Below are positions 51,645-61,670 of a stretch of DNA of 64,000 nt, one piece after another. The DNA lies in assembly GCA_039969155.1 (NCBI GenBank), contig JBDVOJ010000032.1:128374-192373 (forward strand). Direction: 5' to 3'. The position numbers and the translations under genes were made by a program. Position 1 is the stretch's first letter. Each line of letters opens with the position of its first letter. Under the pieces are notes generated by a model. The model ran no database searches, was not told where the DNA came from, and saw only the letters and a program-made list of their open reading frames with translations. Origin of the DNA: GCA-002733465 sp039969155 (GTDB lineage Bacteria; Pseudomonadota; Gammaproteobacteria; Enterobacterales; Kangiellaceae).

Positions 51645-54356
51645 ATGTTTGGAAATGTATTAACCAAAATTTTCGGTAGCCGAAATCAACGTTTGTTGAA
51701 GCAAATGAACAAACGAGTCAGCAAAATTAGTGCACAGGCAGAGGCTATCAAAGCAATGTCTGATGAGGAGCTTAAAGACTGTACGGTTAAGTTCAAGCAG
51801 CGACTCGAGCAAGGGGAAACACTTGATGATATTTTAGAAGATGCTTTTGCCGTAGTCCGCGAGGCCGGTGAAAGAGTCTTAAATATGCGCCATTTCGATG
51901 TGCAATTGATTGGTGGTATGGTTTTGCATGACGGAAAAATCGCCGAAATGAAAACCGGTGAAGGTAAAACTTTAGTTGCAACTCTGGCAGCTTACCTAAA
52001 CGCGTTGACAGGAAAAGGCGTTCATATCATTACCGTTAATGACTATCTGGCACAGCGTGATTCAGATTGGATGGGGCCGCTCTACAAGTTCTTAGGCTTG
52101 TCTGTCGGGGTTATTTTGTCAGGCCAAGATACCGAAACCAAACGAGCCGCTTATGCTTGTGATATTACCTTTGGAACCAATAACGAATACGGATTTGATT
52201 ATTTGCGTGACAACATGGCTTTCTCGATTGAAGAGAAAGTTCAGCGAGCATTGAACTATGCGATTATTGATGAAGTTGATTCGATTCTGATTGATGAGGC
52301 GAGAACGCCGTTGATCATTTCTGGTGCAGTGGATGATAGTTCTGAGCTTTATCGTGCTGTCGACAAGTTAATCCCGAAACTCGAACAACAAACCGATGAA
52401 GAAGATCAGCAAAGTGGCGATTTTTCAGTCGACGAAAAATCCAAGCAAGTTCACTTAAGCGAGCGCGGTCAAGAGCGAGTTGAAGAGCTTCTGATTGAAA
52501 GCAAATTGATTGAAGAAGGCCAGAATCTATACAGCGCCGCTTCAATTTCTCTTTTGCATCATGTGAATGCCGCTTTAAGAGCACATGCTTTGTTCAAGAA
52601 AGACGTTGATTACATTGTTAAAGATAACGAAGTCATTATTGTTGATGAGCACACCGGACGTACTATGCCTGGTCGACGTTGGTCTGACGGGTTACATCAA
52701 GCCGTAGAAGCCAAAGAAGGCTGCAATATTCAAAACGAAAGTCAAACGCTTGCCTCTATCACTTTCCAGAATTTATTCCGTTTATACGATAAGTTATCTG
52801 GTATGACTGGTACTGCTGATACAGAAGCATTCGAGTTAAATCAAATTTATGGTTTAGAAGTGGTAGTAATGCCAACCAATAAACCAATGTTAAGAAAAGA
52901 TTTAGGTGACTTGATTTTCTTGACTAAACAAGAAAAGTACATGGCAATTATTGAAGACATATTAGAGCGTCGGGAAGCGGGTCAACCGATACTTGTTGGT
53001 ACTGCCTCAGTTGAATCATCTGAAATATTATCTAAAGAATTAAAAGATAAGAAAATCAAGCATCAAGTTTTGAATGCTAAATTTCACTCTAAAGAAGCCG
53101 ACATCATTGCGCAAGCTGGTCGACCTGGTAGTGTCACCATTGCAACCAACATGGCGGGGCGTGGTACCGATATTCAATTAGGTGGAAGTTTGCAGGCGGA
53201 TATTGATGCGCTGAAGAACCCTACTGACGAACAGATCGCTAAAGTTACCGAAGAGTGGAAACAACGGCATGAGCAAGTATTAGCAGCTGGCGGCTTAGTT
53301 ATTATTGGTACTGAACGGCATGAGTCTCGTCGTATCGATAATCAATTACGTGGACGAGCGGGGCGTCAGGGTGATCCTGGACACAGTCGTTTCTATTTGT
53401 CTTTAGAAGATGATCTAATGCGAATTTTTGCGTCTGACCGTATGGCGAGCATGATGCAAAAAATGGGTTGGGAAGAAGGCGAAGCGATTGAACATAAGTG
53501 GGTTTCGAGAGCGATAGAAAACGCGCAAAAGAAAGTCGAAACTCGTAACTTTGACATTCGTAAAAACTTGCTTGAATACGATGATGTTGCCAACGATCAA
53601 CGTAAAGTTATTTATGAGCAACGTGCTGAACTCATGTCAACAGAAGATGTGTCCGAAACCATTAGTTCATTGCGAGCTGATGTGATCAACACCGTTATTA
53701 GTCAATATATTCCACCACAAAGCATAGATGACATGTGGGATGTGTCTGGTTTAGAAGATCGATTAAAAGCCGACTTCTTAATTGAGTTGCCGATCCAAGA
53801 ATGGCTTGATCAAGATGAAAACCTTCATGAAGAGCCTCTTAGACAAAAAATACTGCAATCATTAGTTGATGAGTACAAGAAAAAAGAAGAGCAGGTGGGT
53901 GAAATTGTCATTCGTCATTTTGAAAAGTCTGTGATGTTGCAAAACTTAGATAGCCATTGGAAAGAACACTTAGCTTCGATGGATCATTTACGTCAAGGTA
54001 TTGGGCTGAGAAGTTACGCTCAAAAGAATCCTAAGCAAGAGTATAAGCGAGAGGCATTTGAGTTATTTTCTGAGATGCTTGAAAATATTAAGTTTGAAGT
54101 CATTTCAATTCTATCTAAAGTACAGGTGAAAGACTCCGACGATGTTGAAGCGGCCGAAGAAAAAAGAAGAAAAGAATCACAAGCTAGCCAGGTGAATTAT
54201 GAACATGAGCAAGGCTCAGCTATGCCCGAGCAAGCACAAGCGCAAGCTGAAAGTAATACACCTTATACTCGCGAAGGTCAAAAGGTCGGTAGAAATGAGC
54301 CTTGTCCTTGTGGTTCAGGTAAAAAGTACAAGCAGTGCCACGGTAAGCTAGCTTAA
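51645..54356 (+). CDS. secA: Protein translocase ATPase SecA
   Basis: SecA is the motor that drives proteins through SecYEG. The 903-residue protein (E. coli 901) shows Walker A MKTGEGKT, DEVDSILIDEARTPLIISG (Walker B), the preprotein crosslinking region, VGTASVESSE, TNMAGRGTDIQLGG, RQGDPGHSRFYLSLEDDLMRIF split across motifs V-VI, the helical scaffold, and a C-terminal zinc motif CPCGSGKKYKQCHG that binds SecB. No secM precedes it. An 8-bp hairpin spans its stop. Confidence 0.98.
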   Translation: MFGNVLTKIFGSRNQRLLKQMNKRVSKISAQAEAIKAMSDEELKDCTVKFKQRLEQGETLDDILEDAFAVVREAGERVLNMRHFDVQLIGGMVLHDGKIAEMKTGEGKTLVATLAAYLNALTGKGVHIITVNDYLAQRDSDWMGPLYKFLGLSVGVILSGQDTETKRAAYACDITFGTNNEYGFDYLRDNMAFSIEEKVQRALNYAIIDEVDSILIDEARTPLIISGAVDDSSELYRAVDKLIPKLEQQTDEEDQQSGDFSVDEKSKQVHLSERGQERVEELLIESKLIEEGQNLYSAASISLLHHVNAALRAHALFKKDVDYIVKDNEVIIVDEHTGRTMPGRRWSDGLHQAVEAKEGCNIQNESQTLASITFQNLFRLYDKLSGMTGTADTEAFELNQIYGLEVVVMPTNKPMLRKDLGDLIFLTKQEKYMAIIEDILERREAGQPILVGTASVESSEILSKELKDKKIKHQVLNAKFHSKEADIIAQAGRPGSVTIATNMAGRGTDIQLGGSLQADIDALKNPTDEQIAKVTEEWKQRHEQVLAAGGLVIIGTERHESRRIDNQLRGRAGRQGDPGHSRFYLSLEDDLMRIFASDRMASMMQKMGWEEGEAIEHKWVSRAIENAQKKVETRNFDIRKNLLEYDDVANDQRKVIYEQRAELMSTEDVSETISSLRADVINTVISQYIPPQSIDDMWDVSGLEDRLKADFLIELPIQEWLDQDENLHEEPLRQKILQSLVDEYKKKEEQVGEIVIRHFEKSVMLQNLDSHWKEHLASMDHLRQGIGLRSYAQKNPKQEYKREAFELFSEMLENIKFEVISILSKVQVKDSDDVEAAEEKRRKESQASQVNYEHEQGSAMPEQAQAQAESNTPYTREGQKVGRNEPCPCGSGKKYKQCHGKLA

Positions 54357-54367
54357 GCCAGCTTACC
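54342..54367. repeat. 8-bp hairpin spanning the secA stop
   Basis: GGTAAGCT (54342-54349) and AGCTTACC (54360-54367) are exact reverse complements and enclose the TAA stop. No T run follows directly, so it may only stabilise the message or tune read-through into mutT. Confidence 0.5.
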
Positions 54368-54400
54368 GAATCTACTGACTCGAGTTTTTGGAGTAATCAT

Positions 54401-54814
54401 TTGTCTCGAATTCAAGTCGTTGCCGGAATTATTGTCAAAAATACTGCCGGAAACGAGCGTCAAGTGCTGCTAGCCAAAAGAAATGCCAAGCAGCACCAAG
54501 GCGGTTTATGGGAATTTCCAGGCGGCAAAGTTGACACCAACGAAGATCATTTCTCCGCGTTGCAAAGAGAGTTGCAAGAAGAACTCGGCATCACTATTCA
54601 AAACAGTCAATTCTTCCAAGAAATTAAGTTCGACTACTCCGATAAACAAGTGGCCTTAAACTTCTATCTTATTTCGGAATATACAGGTAACGAACACGGC
54701 GCAGAGGGGCAGCCTCTCGAGTGGGTTAGGCTATCTGAGTTAAAAAATTATTCTTTTCCAGAAGCGAATCAAGCGATAGTTGATCGTTTGGCCTGTGGTG
54801 ATTTTGCTGGTTGA
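54401..54814 (+). CDS. mutT: Nudix hydrolase MutT (8-oxo-dGTP diphosphatase)
   Basis: MutT removes oxidised 8-oxo-dGTP. The 137-residue protein carries the Nudix box from GGKVDTNEDHFSALQREL to QEELGI (GX5EX7REUXEEXGU pattern, about 47-69), plus LWEFPGGK and the C-terminal WVRLSELKNYSFPEANQAIV. Start is TTG at 54401 with GGAG 7 bases upstream. Location just after secA is typical of gammaproteobacteria. Confidence 0.94.
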   Translation: MSRIQVVAGIIVKNTAGNERQVLLAKRNAKQHQGGLWEFPGGKVDTNEDHFSALQRELQEELGITIQNSQFFQEIKFDYSDKQVALNFYLISEYTGNEHGAEGQPLEWVRLSELKNYSFPEANQAIVDRLACGDFAG

Positions 54815-54867
54815 ATATTTGTTGATAATAAGTAAATACTTTGAATATTTGAGCTGAGGTGTATTGA

Positions 54868-54970
54868 ATGAAGTTTTCCCAAAGGGGACATCTTTTTTGT
54901 TTCCTAAACAGAACAACAAAATTCGTCCGCTAAAGATAAAAAGTGGATCTAGTTATACGGCGTTAACGAG
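54868..54970. repeat. Short relative of the 37.9-38.6 kb repeat element
   Basis: TTTTCCCAAAGGGGACATCTT near 54872 resembles TTTTCCCAAAAGGGAAATTC near 37910, and GTCCGCTAAAGATAAAAAG near 54922 matches GTCCGCTAAAGATAAAGAG near 38543. The two end blocks are about 50 bases apart here but over 600 apart in the long copy. It lies between the convergent mutT and the next gene. Confidence 0.45.
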
Positions 54971-55034
54971 TGACTATTCCCAAACTGCTAGTTAACCTCT
55001 GAAGCTAATTAGTAGGTTAACTTATTAAGTTGTT

Positions 55035-56303
55035 CTAAAAACAAAGCCAAGCTGAAGGTGTCCTCTTACACTTAGAAAAACTTAATTCCACTTCAACGGT
55101 TAATTGCTGATCGTTGATCGGTGTTGGCATCAATGGAATCTTTTTCAATTCTCTAATTGATTGATGAAGAACTTCCACTAATTCTGGTTGGAATTCGCCA
55201 GCAATGAGTCTACTCTCAGTGATTTCAATCGCTCCCGCTTTCTCTGCAAAACTCACCAAAATTCGAGCATTTGATTTTGGTTTTCGTCTGACTTTTCTAG
55301 GAGGAATAGGCTTCGCTTTACCTTCAATATAGTTCTTTACTTCTTCAACATAATCATCCTTCATTTCTAAGATGATTTGATCGAAAGTTGTTGAAGCTCG
55401 TTCAGATTTCGTCTGAGGTGTCGACTGTTCTTGTTTCGGTGGAGCAACCGGCTTCTCTCTTTCTATTACTTTGGGCTGACTTTTCTTTATTGCTTTTTCT
55501 TTGTTATTGGTTTTCTTTTTACTGCTGTCAGGTTTGTTTGACTGAGTTTCTTTTACCACTTTTTTCTTTGGAGGCGTTTTCTTTTTCTCTGGTGTCGTCT
55601 GCTTTTTTGCCGCGGTGTTTTTTGTTGCAGTCTTCTTAGGTTCAACGGTTTTAGTCTCTGTTTTGGCAACTTTAGTGACGGTTTCCTCTTTTACAAACAA
55701 ACGTGCGACTTCGCGTTTGCGAGCGGCATCATAGCTTAATTGATTAAATTCATTAACTAGGTTTTGTTTAGGTTGTGATAATAGGGCCTGCTGAAACACA
55801 ATCGTTGGAGGACGTTTTCCATACCAGATCGCTGTAAGAGCTTTCTGAAATTCAAAGTTTTTAAATGTTTTTATCAAAACATCGTTTAGCATCACCCGAG
55901 TACCAGCGCCAGGGTAGTACTCAAATACCAGTTGATCGCCTTTTTTCATTTCGTGCTTCATTATACGACTAAACTCTAAAAGTTCGTCAGAAAGTCCTTC
56001 TAGTTCGCTACGCGGAGTATTGATGAGAATTCTTTCTATCCATAATTGGTGGTTCTGTCGCTTAGAAAATTTGTCCTGAATGTATCTAACTTCCATTCGA
56101 ATCGGAAAGTTTGAGTTTCGAGTGAAATCGTTTTCGGCACTATGTTGTGAGAACACTGCTGCGTAGAATATTGGAACTCTTAGCTTTTCTTGTACGGCAA
56201 TTCCAGCAAGAGGCAATGAGGTTTTACTCGGCTCCGCCGTAATTGTCAGCGATACCGCGACCAAGAGTAAAATCTTAATTGAATTTTGTAGTAACCAATT
56301 CAT
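55035..56303 (-). CDS. Exported protein: chalcone-isomerase-like domain, Lys-rich linker, TonB-like C-terminus
   Basis: A signal peptide (1-23) is followed by a chalcone-isomerase-like domain (about 30-190; LPLAGIAVQEKLRVPIFYA, GDQLVFEYYPGAGTRVMLND, WYGKRPPTIVFQQALL). A long linker (about 205-320) of Lys, Thr, Pro and Gln repeats resembles TonB/TolA spacers. The last 80 residues (SNARILVSFAEKAGAIEITE, ELKKIPLMPTPINDQQLTVE, then VELSF) follow the TonB C-terminal pattern. There is no TonB-type membrane anchor beyond the signal. I infer a periplasmic protein linking membranes; the function is unknown. Confidence 0.7.
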   Translation of the reverse strand: MNWLLQNSIKILLLVAVSLTITAEPSKTSLPLAGIAVQEKLRVPIFYAAVFSQHSAENDFTRNSNFPIRMEVRYIQDKFSKRQNHQLWIERILINTPRSELEGLSDELLEFSRIMKHEMKKGDQLVFEYYPGAGTRVMLNDVLIKTFKNFEFQKALTAIWYGKRPPTIVFQQALLSQPKQNLVNEFNQLSYDAARKREVARLFVKEETVTKVAKTETKTVEPKKTATKNTAAKKQTTPEKKKTPPKKKVVKETQSNKPDSSKKKTNNKEKAIKKSQPKVIEREKPVAPPKQEQSTPQTKSERASTTFDQIILEMKDDYVEEVKNYIEGKAKPIPPRKVRRKPKSNARILVSFAEKAGAIEITESRLIAGEFQPELVEVLHQSIRELKKIPLMPTPINDQQLTVEVELSFSKCKRTPSAWLCF

Positions 56304-56414
56304 TTGACTCGTTTTTTCCGTTTAGATCTCATGCCGAAATTCTGAAATTAAAAAAAAGTAATTCCAATTAGTCGAGCTAATTCTTTATATTATAGTTGAT
56401 CTAACCAGTGTTTT

Positions 56415-56873
56415 TTAGCTTTCACCGTTGATTCCGGCTCTATTTGAATCGATTTTGGCCTTATCTGGTGTGAGTTTGAAGCAAAAGTCTTGGGTTCCTT
56501 TCCAACTGATGTCGATTATTTTGCCATTTTCTTGATATCGTACTACTCGGCTGCACTTGTCTTCACTTCCGCCTAGCTGGAATAGAGTAAGGCCAATTCC
56601 AATTGAACCTCTGCCAATTCTGGTTCCCGAGCCCACAGACACCGACGAATTTCCCTCATCGTGCTCCAAGTTTACCCACTCAGCGTAGTGTATTTGATCG
56701 ACTACCGTAGTCTTGCTAGGTAAACCCCAATATTTGAGCAGTTGCTGGTATGAACTGGATTCCCAAGCCTTGATGCGCTCATTGACTGTAGCGACTGGAA
56801 CGCTAGCACAGCCCGGTAAACTGCTAATAAGCAATAGAATTGCAAATTTGGAGAGATTAGAGTTAATTATCAT
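56415..56873 (-). CDS. Small lipoprotein of unknown function
   Basis: The 152-residue protein has a signal with lipobox LPGC (Cys22) and then ATVNERIKAWESSSYQQLLKYWGLPSKTT, a pattern seen in uncharacterised gammaproteobacterial lipoproteins that resemble SmpA/BamE in length. A glycine/serine-rich stretch (SVSVGSGTRIGRGSIGIGL) and two cysteines follow. It is divergent from prfB, with 95 bases between the starts. Confidence 0.75.
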   Translation of the reverse strand: MIINSNLSKFAILLLISSLPGCASVPVATVNERIKAWESSSYQQLLKYWGLPSKTTVVDQIHYAEWVNLEHDEGNSSVSVGSGTRIGRGSIGIGLTLFQLGGSEDKCSRVVRYQENGKIIDISWKGTQDFCFKLTPDKAKIDSNRAGINGES

Positions 56874-56968
56874 CTTGCGGGCTCCTTATAATCAATATGT
56901 CTGGGCTAAGGCATTGATCTTTAGTAGAATAGCTTCTTTGAATATAGTAGCAAAACAAAGAATTAGCG

Positions 56969-58067
56969 ATGATAGAAGTCACATCAATTAAAGAACGGAT
57001 TAAAGATTTACAAAACCGAACAGAGACTCTCAGGGGGTATCTTTGACTACGATGTCAGAAAAGAGCGTTTAACCGAAGTTGAACGAGAACTTGAATTGCC
57101 CGACGTTTGGAATGAACCTGAACGAGCGCAAGCGCTAGGTAAAGAGCGAGCTGACCTTGAAGCGATAGTAACAACGATTGCAAAACTCGAAGACGGGCTT
57201 GCTGACTCTGAAGACCTGCTAGCGATGGCCGTTGAAGAAGATGATAAAGAGAGCGTAGACGAGTTAGTTGCAGAACTCGACGAGTTAGAAAACTATTTAG
57301 AGAAATTAGAGTTTCGTCGAATGTTTAGCGGTGAAATGGATACTGAGAACGCTTACATCGATATTCAGTCGGGATCAGGTGGTACTGAAGCGCAAGATTG
57401 GGCTGATATGCTACTCCGGATGTACCTCCGTTGGTGTGAAAGCCGAGGATTTAAAGCCGATATTATTGAGCTTTCCAGTGGCGAAGTAGCAGGCATCAAG
57501 AGTGCGACTATTCAAGTTCAAGGCGAATACGCATTCGGCTGGCTGCGAACCGAAACAGGGGTTCACCGATTAGTGCGGAAATCACCATTTGATTCTGGCA
57601 GCCGAAGGCATACCAGTTTTGCTAGTATATTTTGCTACCCCGAAATTAAAGACGATGTCGAAATAGAAGTTAATCCTGCAGATTTAAGAATTGATACTTA
57701 TCGGGCTAGCGGAGCGGGAGGGCAACACGTTAATAAAACTGATTCTGCAGTGCGAATTACTCATGTTCCCACCAACACCGTGGTTCAATGCCAAAATGAT
57801 CGGTCACAACATAAGAACAAAGACCAAGCGATGAAATTGTTAAAAGCAAAGCTGTATGAGCTAGAAATACAAAAACAAAATGCGGAAAAGCAGGAAATGG
57901 AAGATGCTAAGTCTGATATTGGTTGGGGAAGTCAAATTCGATCTTATGTTTTAGATCAATCAAGAATAAAAGACCTTCGAACAGGGTATGAATCGACCAA
58001 CACTCAGGCCGTATTGGATGGTGATTTAGATGGATTTATCGAAGAAAGTCTCAAAGCAGGTTTATAA
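56969..58067 (+). CDS. prfB: Peptide chain release factor 2, with programmed +1 frameshift
   Basis: RF2 ends translation at UGA and UAA. Frame 0 runs from ATG 56969 for 25 codons to CTT TGA (57041-57046); a +1 shift at CTT then continues in the frame GACTACGATGTC to 58067, giving 365 residues, the E. coli length. The shift site reads AGG GGG TAT CTT TGA C, with the internal Shine-Dalgarno AGGGGG. Functional motifs: the stop-reading SPF in RKSPFDSGSRRH and the catalytic GGQ in SGAGGQHVNKTDS. Low RF2 slows reading of UGA and raises frameshifting, which autoregulates the gene. It is upstream of lysS. Confidence 0.98.
57029..57047 (+). promoter_or_regulatory. RF2 programmed frameshift signal
   Basis: AGGGGG, spacer TAT, slippery CTT and in-frame TGA followed by C make the conserved RF2 recoding site. 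Ribosomes pause at the poorly read TGA, pair the internal Shine-Dalgarno and shift +1. Confidence 0.95.
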
Positions 58068-58141
58068 GTTCGCTTATTAATTCTCAAACAGATACTATTT
58101 TTTAACGAGTTTCGACTCAACACAAACATAAGACAGACACT

Positions 58142-59695
58142 ATGAGTAATCAAGAAAACCAAACGCCAACAATTGACGACAACAAGCTGATCGCGGAGCG
58201 AAAAGATAAACTCGCTAGTATTCGAGAAAATTGTTCGGCAAATGGGCACCCGAATCATTTTAAGCCGAGTCACTACGCTAACGATCTTCAAAATGAACAT
58301 GCCGCGCAAGATAAAGAAACCGTTGTCGGCTTAAATAAAGTTGTTAGCATTGCTGGAAGAGTCATGGCCAAACGAGGCCCGTTTTTTGTTATTCAAGATA
58401 TGACTGGAAGAATTCAAGCTTATGCGCCAAAAGATGCGCAAAAAGACATGAAAGCGCGTTGGGGTAGCCTGGATATCGGCGATATTATCGGTGTGCAAGG
58501 GCAACTTAAACTTAGCGGCCACGGCGACTTATTTGTCACTATGGAAGAATATCATTTACTGACCAAGTCACTGCGGCCATTGCCAGAAAAGCACGCAGGA
58601 CTAAAAGACCAAGAAATAAAATATCGACAAAGGTATGTCGATTTGATCACTAGTGAAGAGACCCGAAAGAATTTTCTAATTCGCAGTAGAGTGATTGAAG
58701 GGATCCGTCGCTTTTTGGTTGAAAAGAATTTTATGGAAGTTGAAACGCCTATGTTGCAGGTGATCCCTGGCGGTGCTGTCGCAAGACCATTTGTGACACA
58801 TCATAATGCCATGGACATCGATATGTATTTGAGAATTGCTCCAGAGCTTTATCTAAAACGATTGGTTGTTGGCGGTTTTGACAGGGTGTTTGAAATTAAT
58901 CGAAATTTTAGAAATGAAGGTTTGTCAACTCGACATAATCCCGAGTTTACCATGTTGGAGTTTTATCACGCTTATGCCGACTATCAGGACTTAATGAATC
59001 TAACGGAAGATATGTTAAGAACGGTTGCTCAAGATGTTCTTGGTACAACGATTGTGACTAATACGACAAAGGATGCGGAAGGTAATGTTACCGACAGTGT
59101 CGACTATGATTTCGGTGCGAAGTTCGAGCGGATTTCAATGGTCGATGCGATTCTAAAATATAATCCGTCATTTGAAGAAAGTGTGTTCAGAGCGCCCGAA
59201 GAAAATTTTCAGAAAATTAAAGAATACGCCAAGCAAGTTCATGTTAAAGAACCTGCAGTTGATGGTATTTGGGGGCCTGGAAAATACATCTGCGAGATCT
59301 TTGAAGAGACTGCTGAACACTTGCTCATTCAACCTACATTTATTACTGAATATCCGTGGGAAGTATCACCACTCGCTCGTCGCAATGATGATAACCCTTT
59401 TATTACCGATCGTTTTGAGTTTTTTGTTGGTGGACGAGAAATAGCTAACGGTTTTTCAGAATTAAATGACGCTGAAGATCAAGCCGCTAGATTTAGGAAA
59501 CAAGTTGAAGAAAAAGATGCTGGTGATGACGAAGCTATGCATTTTGATGATGATTATATTAATGCCCTTGAGTATGGTTTGCCACCTACTGCCGGTGAAG
59601 GAATTGGTATTGACCGATTGGTGATGTTGTTCACCGATTCACCGACCATCAAGGATGTGATATTGTTTCCGCATATGAAACCGATTAATAGTTAA
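58142..59695 (+). CDS. lysS: Lysyl-tRNA synthetase, class II
   Basis: LysRS charges tRNA-Lys. The 517-residue protein has an N-terminal OB-fold anticodon-binding domain (about 70-180, with SIAGRVMAKRGPFFVIQDMTG) and the class II catalytic domain with motif 2 FEINRNFRNEGLSTRHNPEF and motif 3 PPTAGEGIGIDRLVMLF. Length and motifs match E. coli LysS (505). prfB and lysS adjacent in this order is the standard gammaproteobacterial pair; the gap is 74 bases. Confidence 0.98.
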   Translation: MSNQENQTPTIDDNKLIAERKDKLASIRENCSANGHPNHFKPSHYANDLQNEHAAQDKETVVGLNKVVSIAGRVMAKRGPFFVIQDMTGRIQAYAPKDAQKDMKARWGSLDIGDIIGVQGQLKLSGHGDLFVTMEEYHLLTKSLRPLPEKHAGLKDQEIKYRQRYVDLITSEETRKNFLIRSRVIEGIRRFLVEKNFMEVETPMLQVIPGGAVARPFVTHHNAMDIDMYLRIAPELYLKRLVVGGFDRVFEINRNFRNEGLSTRHNPEFTMLEFYHAYADYQDLMNLTEDMLRTVAQDVLGTTIVTNTTKDAEGNVTDSVDYDFGAKFERISMVDAILKYNPSFEESVFRAPEENFQKIKEYAKQVHVKEPAVDGIWGPGKYICEIFEETAEHLLIQPTFITEYPWEVSPLARRNDDNPFITDRFEFFVGGREIANGFSELNDAEDQAARFRKQVEEKDAGDDEAMHFDDDYINALEYGLPPTAGEGIGIDRLVMLFTDSPTIKDVILFPHMKPINS

Positions 59696-59735
59696 CAGGT
59701 GTAATTATCGAGTCTAACATGTTAGGCCTTTGGCC

Positions 59736-61670
59736 ATGATTGAAAAAATGATAAATGACTTAGTGAGTTATCATCATCAGGTGCTTCTCATTGGGTCTTT
59801 ATCTGATTTTGATAAAGACATACAACTGGAATTAAGTCGTTATCGATTAGAAACAAGCGTTACTCCTCCAGATAATTACCACATCAAAGATTACGCCGCG
59901 ATTGTGATCTCTCCCCAAGTTACTCAGTTTGAAATGGCGGCAACAGAGAATAAGCGTTTTTTCATTTTATCCTTCTCTTCAAGCGTTGCAGCAGACATTC
60001 AAATTACTAAGCCGTTTTCATCAACTCAGTTTAGTTCTGCACTAGCGGCCGCAATCGAATTTCACAAGACAAAATCAAGTCTAAGAGATATAGAAAAGCA
60101 GCACTTAATAGTCAGCAAAGAAAGAAAAAATCTGAGCGCTATTGGAGTTGCCTTAAGCGCGGAAAAAGATCTAGATAAGCTGCTTGGGATGGTTTTAAAA
60201 GAAGGCAGAGGCCTGGGAAAGTGCGAAGGTGCCTCTCTTTATCTAATGGATAAAAATAATCAAGGAGAGCCAGAGCTTGTTTTTAAACTCACTCAGAACA
60301 GTAAAATTAGCTTCGACTTTCAAGAAGTAAGGTTTCCATTAACCAGTCGATCATTAGCTGGTTACGTTGCACTCAATGGAGAAATACTTAACATCAGAGA
60401 TGTGTACCAATTAGATCAAGAATTACCTTACTCGTTTGACAAAAGTTTTGATCTCAAAATAGGTTATCGTTCGAAAGAGTTATTGGTTTTACCGATGAAA
60501 AATCACAAAGGTAAAATCATCGGAGTACTACAATTTGTAAATACTTTTGGGAACGATTATTCCGACAGCGGAGAAGACTTTAAAAACGAAGTAGGATTCT
60601 CACATGCGAAACAAGGTTTGCTAGCGGGATTGGCAAGTCAAGCCGCAGTAGCCATTGATAATTCTCAGTTAATTGAGAATATTCAAAATTTATTCGAAGG
60701 CTTTGTTTCTGCCTCAGTGAATGCCATCGAATCCAGAGATCCAGTGACTAGCGGTCATTCTTTCAGAGTCGCAGAGTTAACCACCAATCTCGCAAAAATG
60801 CTCGACAGGGAGTCTAGTGGTCAATATAAAAATCTTACTTTTGACTCTGAACAAATCAAAGAAATTCGATATGCCTCGCTACTGCATGATTTCGGCAAAG
60901 TCGGCGTTAAGGAGAATGTTTTACTCAAAGCCAATAAGTTGCATGCCAGTCGTTTTCAATACATCGCGTTAAAAATTGAATGGCAAAAGCAAGTCTTGCA
61001 AAAGAAGTTTTATCAGCAGTTGCTAACTGAAGGCGTTGTGTTGTCGGGGTCGATATTTGAAGAAGAGAGCATTGTTGACCCAAAGATACTCAATTCCAGT
61101 GCTTATAAAAGCTTAAAACGAAAGCTAGCCCAATTGGACCAATATCAGCTGATGTTAAATCGAGCCAATCGACCCAGTGTTTTAGAACAAGAGGTAGTAG
61201 AAGAACTATCTCATATGGCTGATTATAAAATGGATTCCGAGTTTCCCTTTAATCAAAAATTGATCAATGACTCGGATTTTCTCTCCTTGTCTATTTCCAA
61301 AGGTAGTCTTACAGAGCGAGAGCGCAAAGAAATACAATCGCATGTTGTTTACACCCAGGCGTTTTTAGCCAGAATACCCTGGACAGATGAGCTTTCGGCG
61401 ATCCCGAGTATTGCTGGTGCACATCATGAAAAGCTCGATGGCAGTGGGTATCCTAAAGGTCTTAAAGAGATAGAAATTCCGGTTGCTAGCAAAGTCATGA
61501 CGATAGCAGATATTTTTGATGCACTAACAGCTCAAGATAGGCCTTACAAAAAGGCGATCAACTACCAAATGGCGCTAGACATTCTAAGTGATGAAGCTAA
61601 AAAAGGGAAAGTTGATCAAGAAATGCTAAATACCTTTATTGAAGCGGGTGTTTATCGTTGTGTTTTGTAA
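59736..61670 (+). CDS. GAF and HD-GYP domain protein, probable c-di-GMP phosphodiesterase
   Basis: ATG at 59736 (or TTG at 59730) gives 644 residues. The N-terminus (about 1-120) looks like a degenerate receiver: it keeps the Lys of TKPFS but lacks the phosphoacceptor Asp. A GAF domain (about 140-310) follows. The HD-GYP domain (about 330-640) has HSFRVAELTTNLAKML, the HD pair in LLHDFGKVGVKENVLLKANKL, the later HH in AHHEKLDGSGYPKGLKE, and FDALTAQDRPYKKA. The sequence between the first HD and the GYP is longer than usual. It likely cleaves c-di-GMP on an input through GAF. Confidence 0.88.
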   Translation: MIEKMINDLVSYHHQVLLIGSLSDFDKDIQLELSRYRLETSVTPPDNYHIKDYAAIVISPQVTQFEMAATENKRFFILSFSSSVAADIQITKPFSSTQFSSALAAAIEFHKTKSSLRDIEKQHLIVSKERKNLSAIGVALSAEKDLDKLLGMVLKEGRGLGKCEGASLYLMDKNNQGEPELVFKLTQNSKISFDFQEVRFPLTSRSLAGYVALNGEILNIRDVYQLDQELPYSFDKSFDLKIGYRSKELLVLPMKNHKGKIIGVLQFVNTFGNDYSDSGEDFKNEVGFSHAKQGLLAGLASQAAVAIDNSQLIENIQNLFEGFVSASVNAIESRDPVTSGHSFRVAELTTNLAKMLDRESSGQYKNLTFDSEQIKEIRYASLLHDFGKVGVKENVLLKANKLHASRFQYIALKIEWQKQVLQKKFYQQLLTEGVVLSGSIFEEESIVDPKILNSSAYKSLKRKLAQLDQYQLMLNRANRPSVLEQEVVEELSHMADYKMDSEFPFNQKLINDSDFLSLSISKGSLTERERKEIQSHVVYTQAFLARIPWTDELSAIPSIAGAHHEKLDGSGYPKGLKEIEIPVASKVMTIADIFDALTAQDRPYKKAINYQMALDILSDEAKKGKVDQEMLNTFIEAGVYRCVL

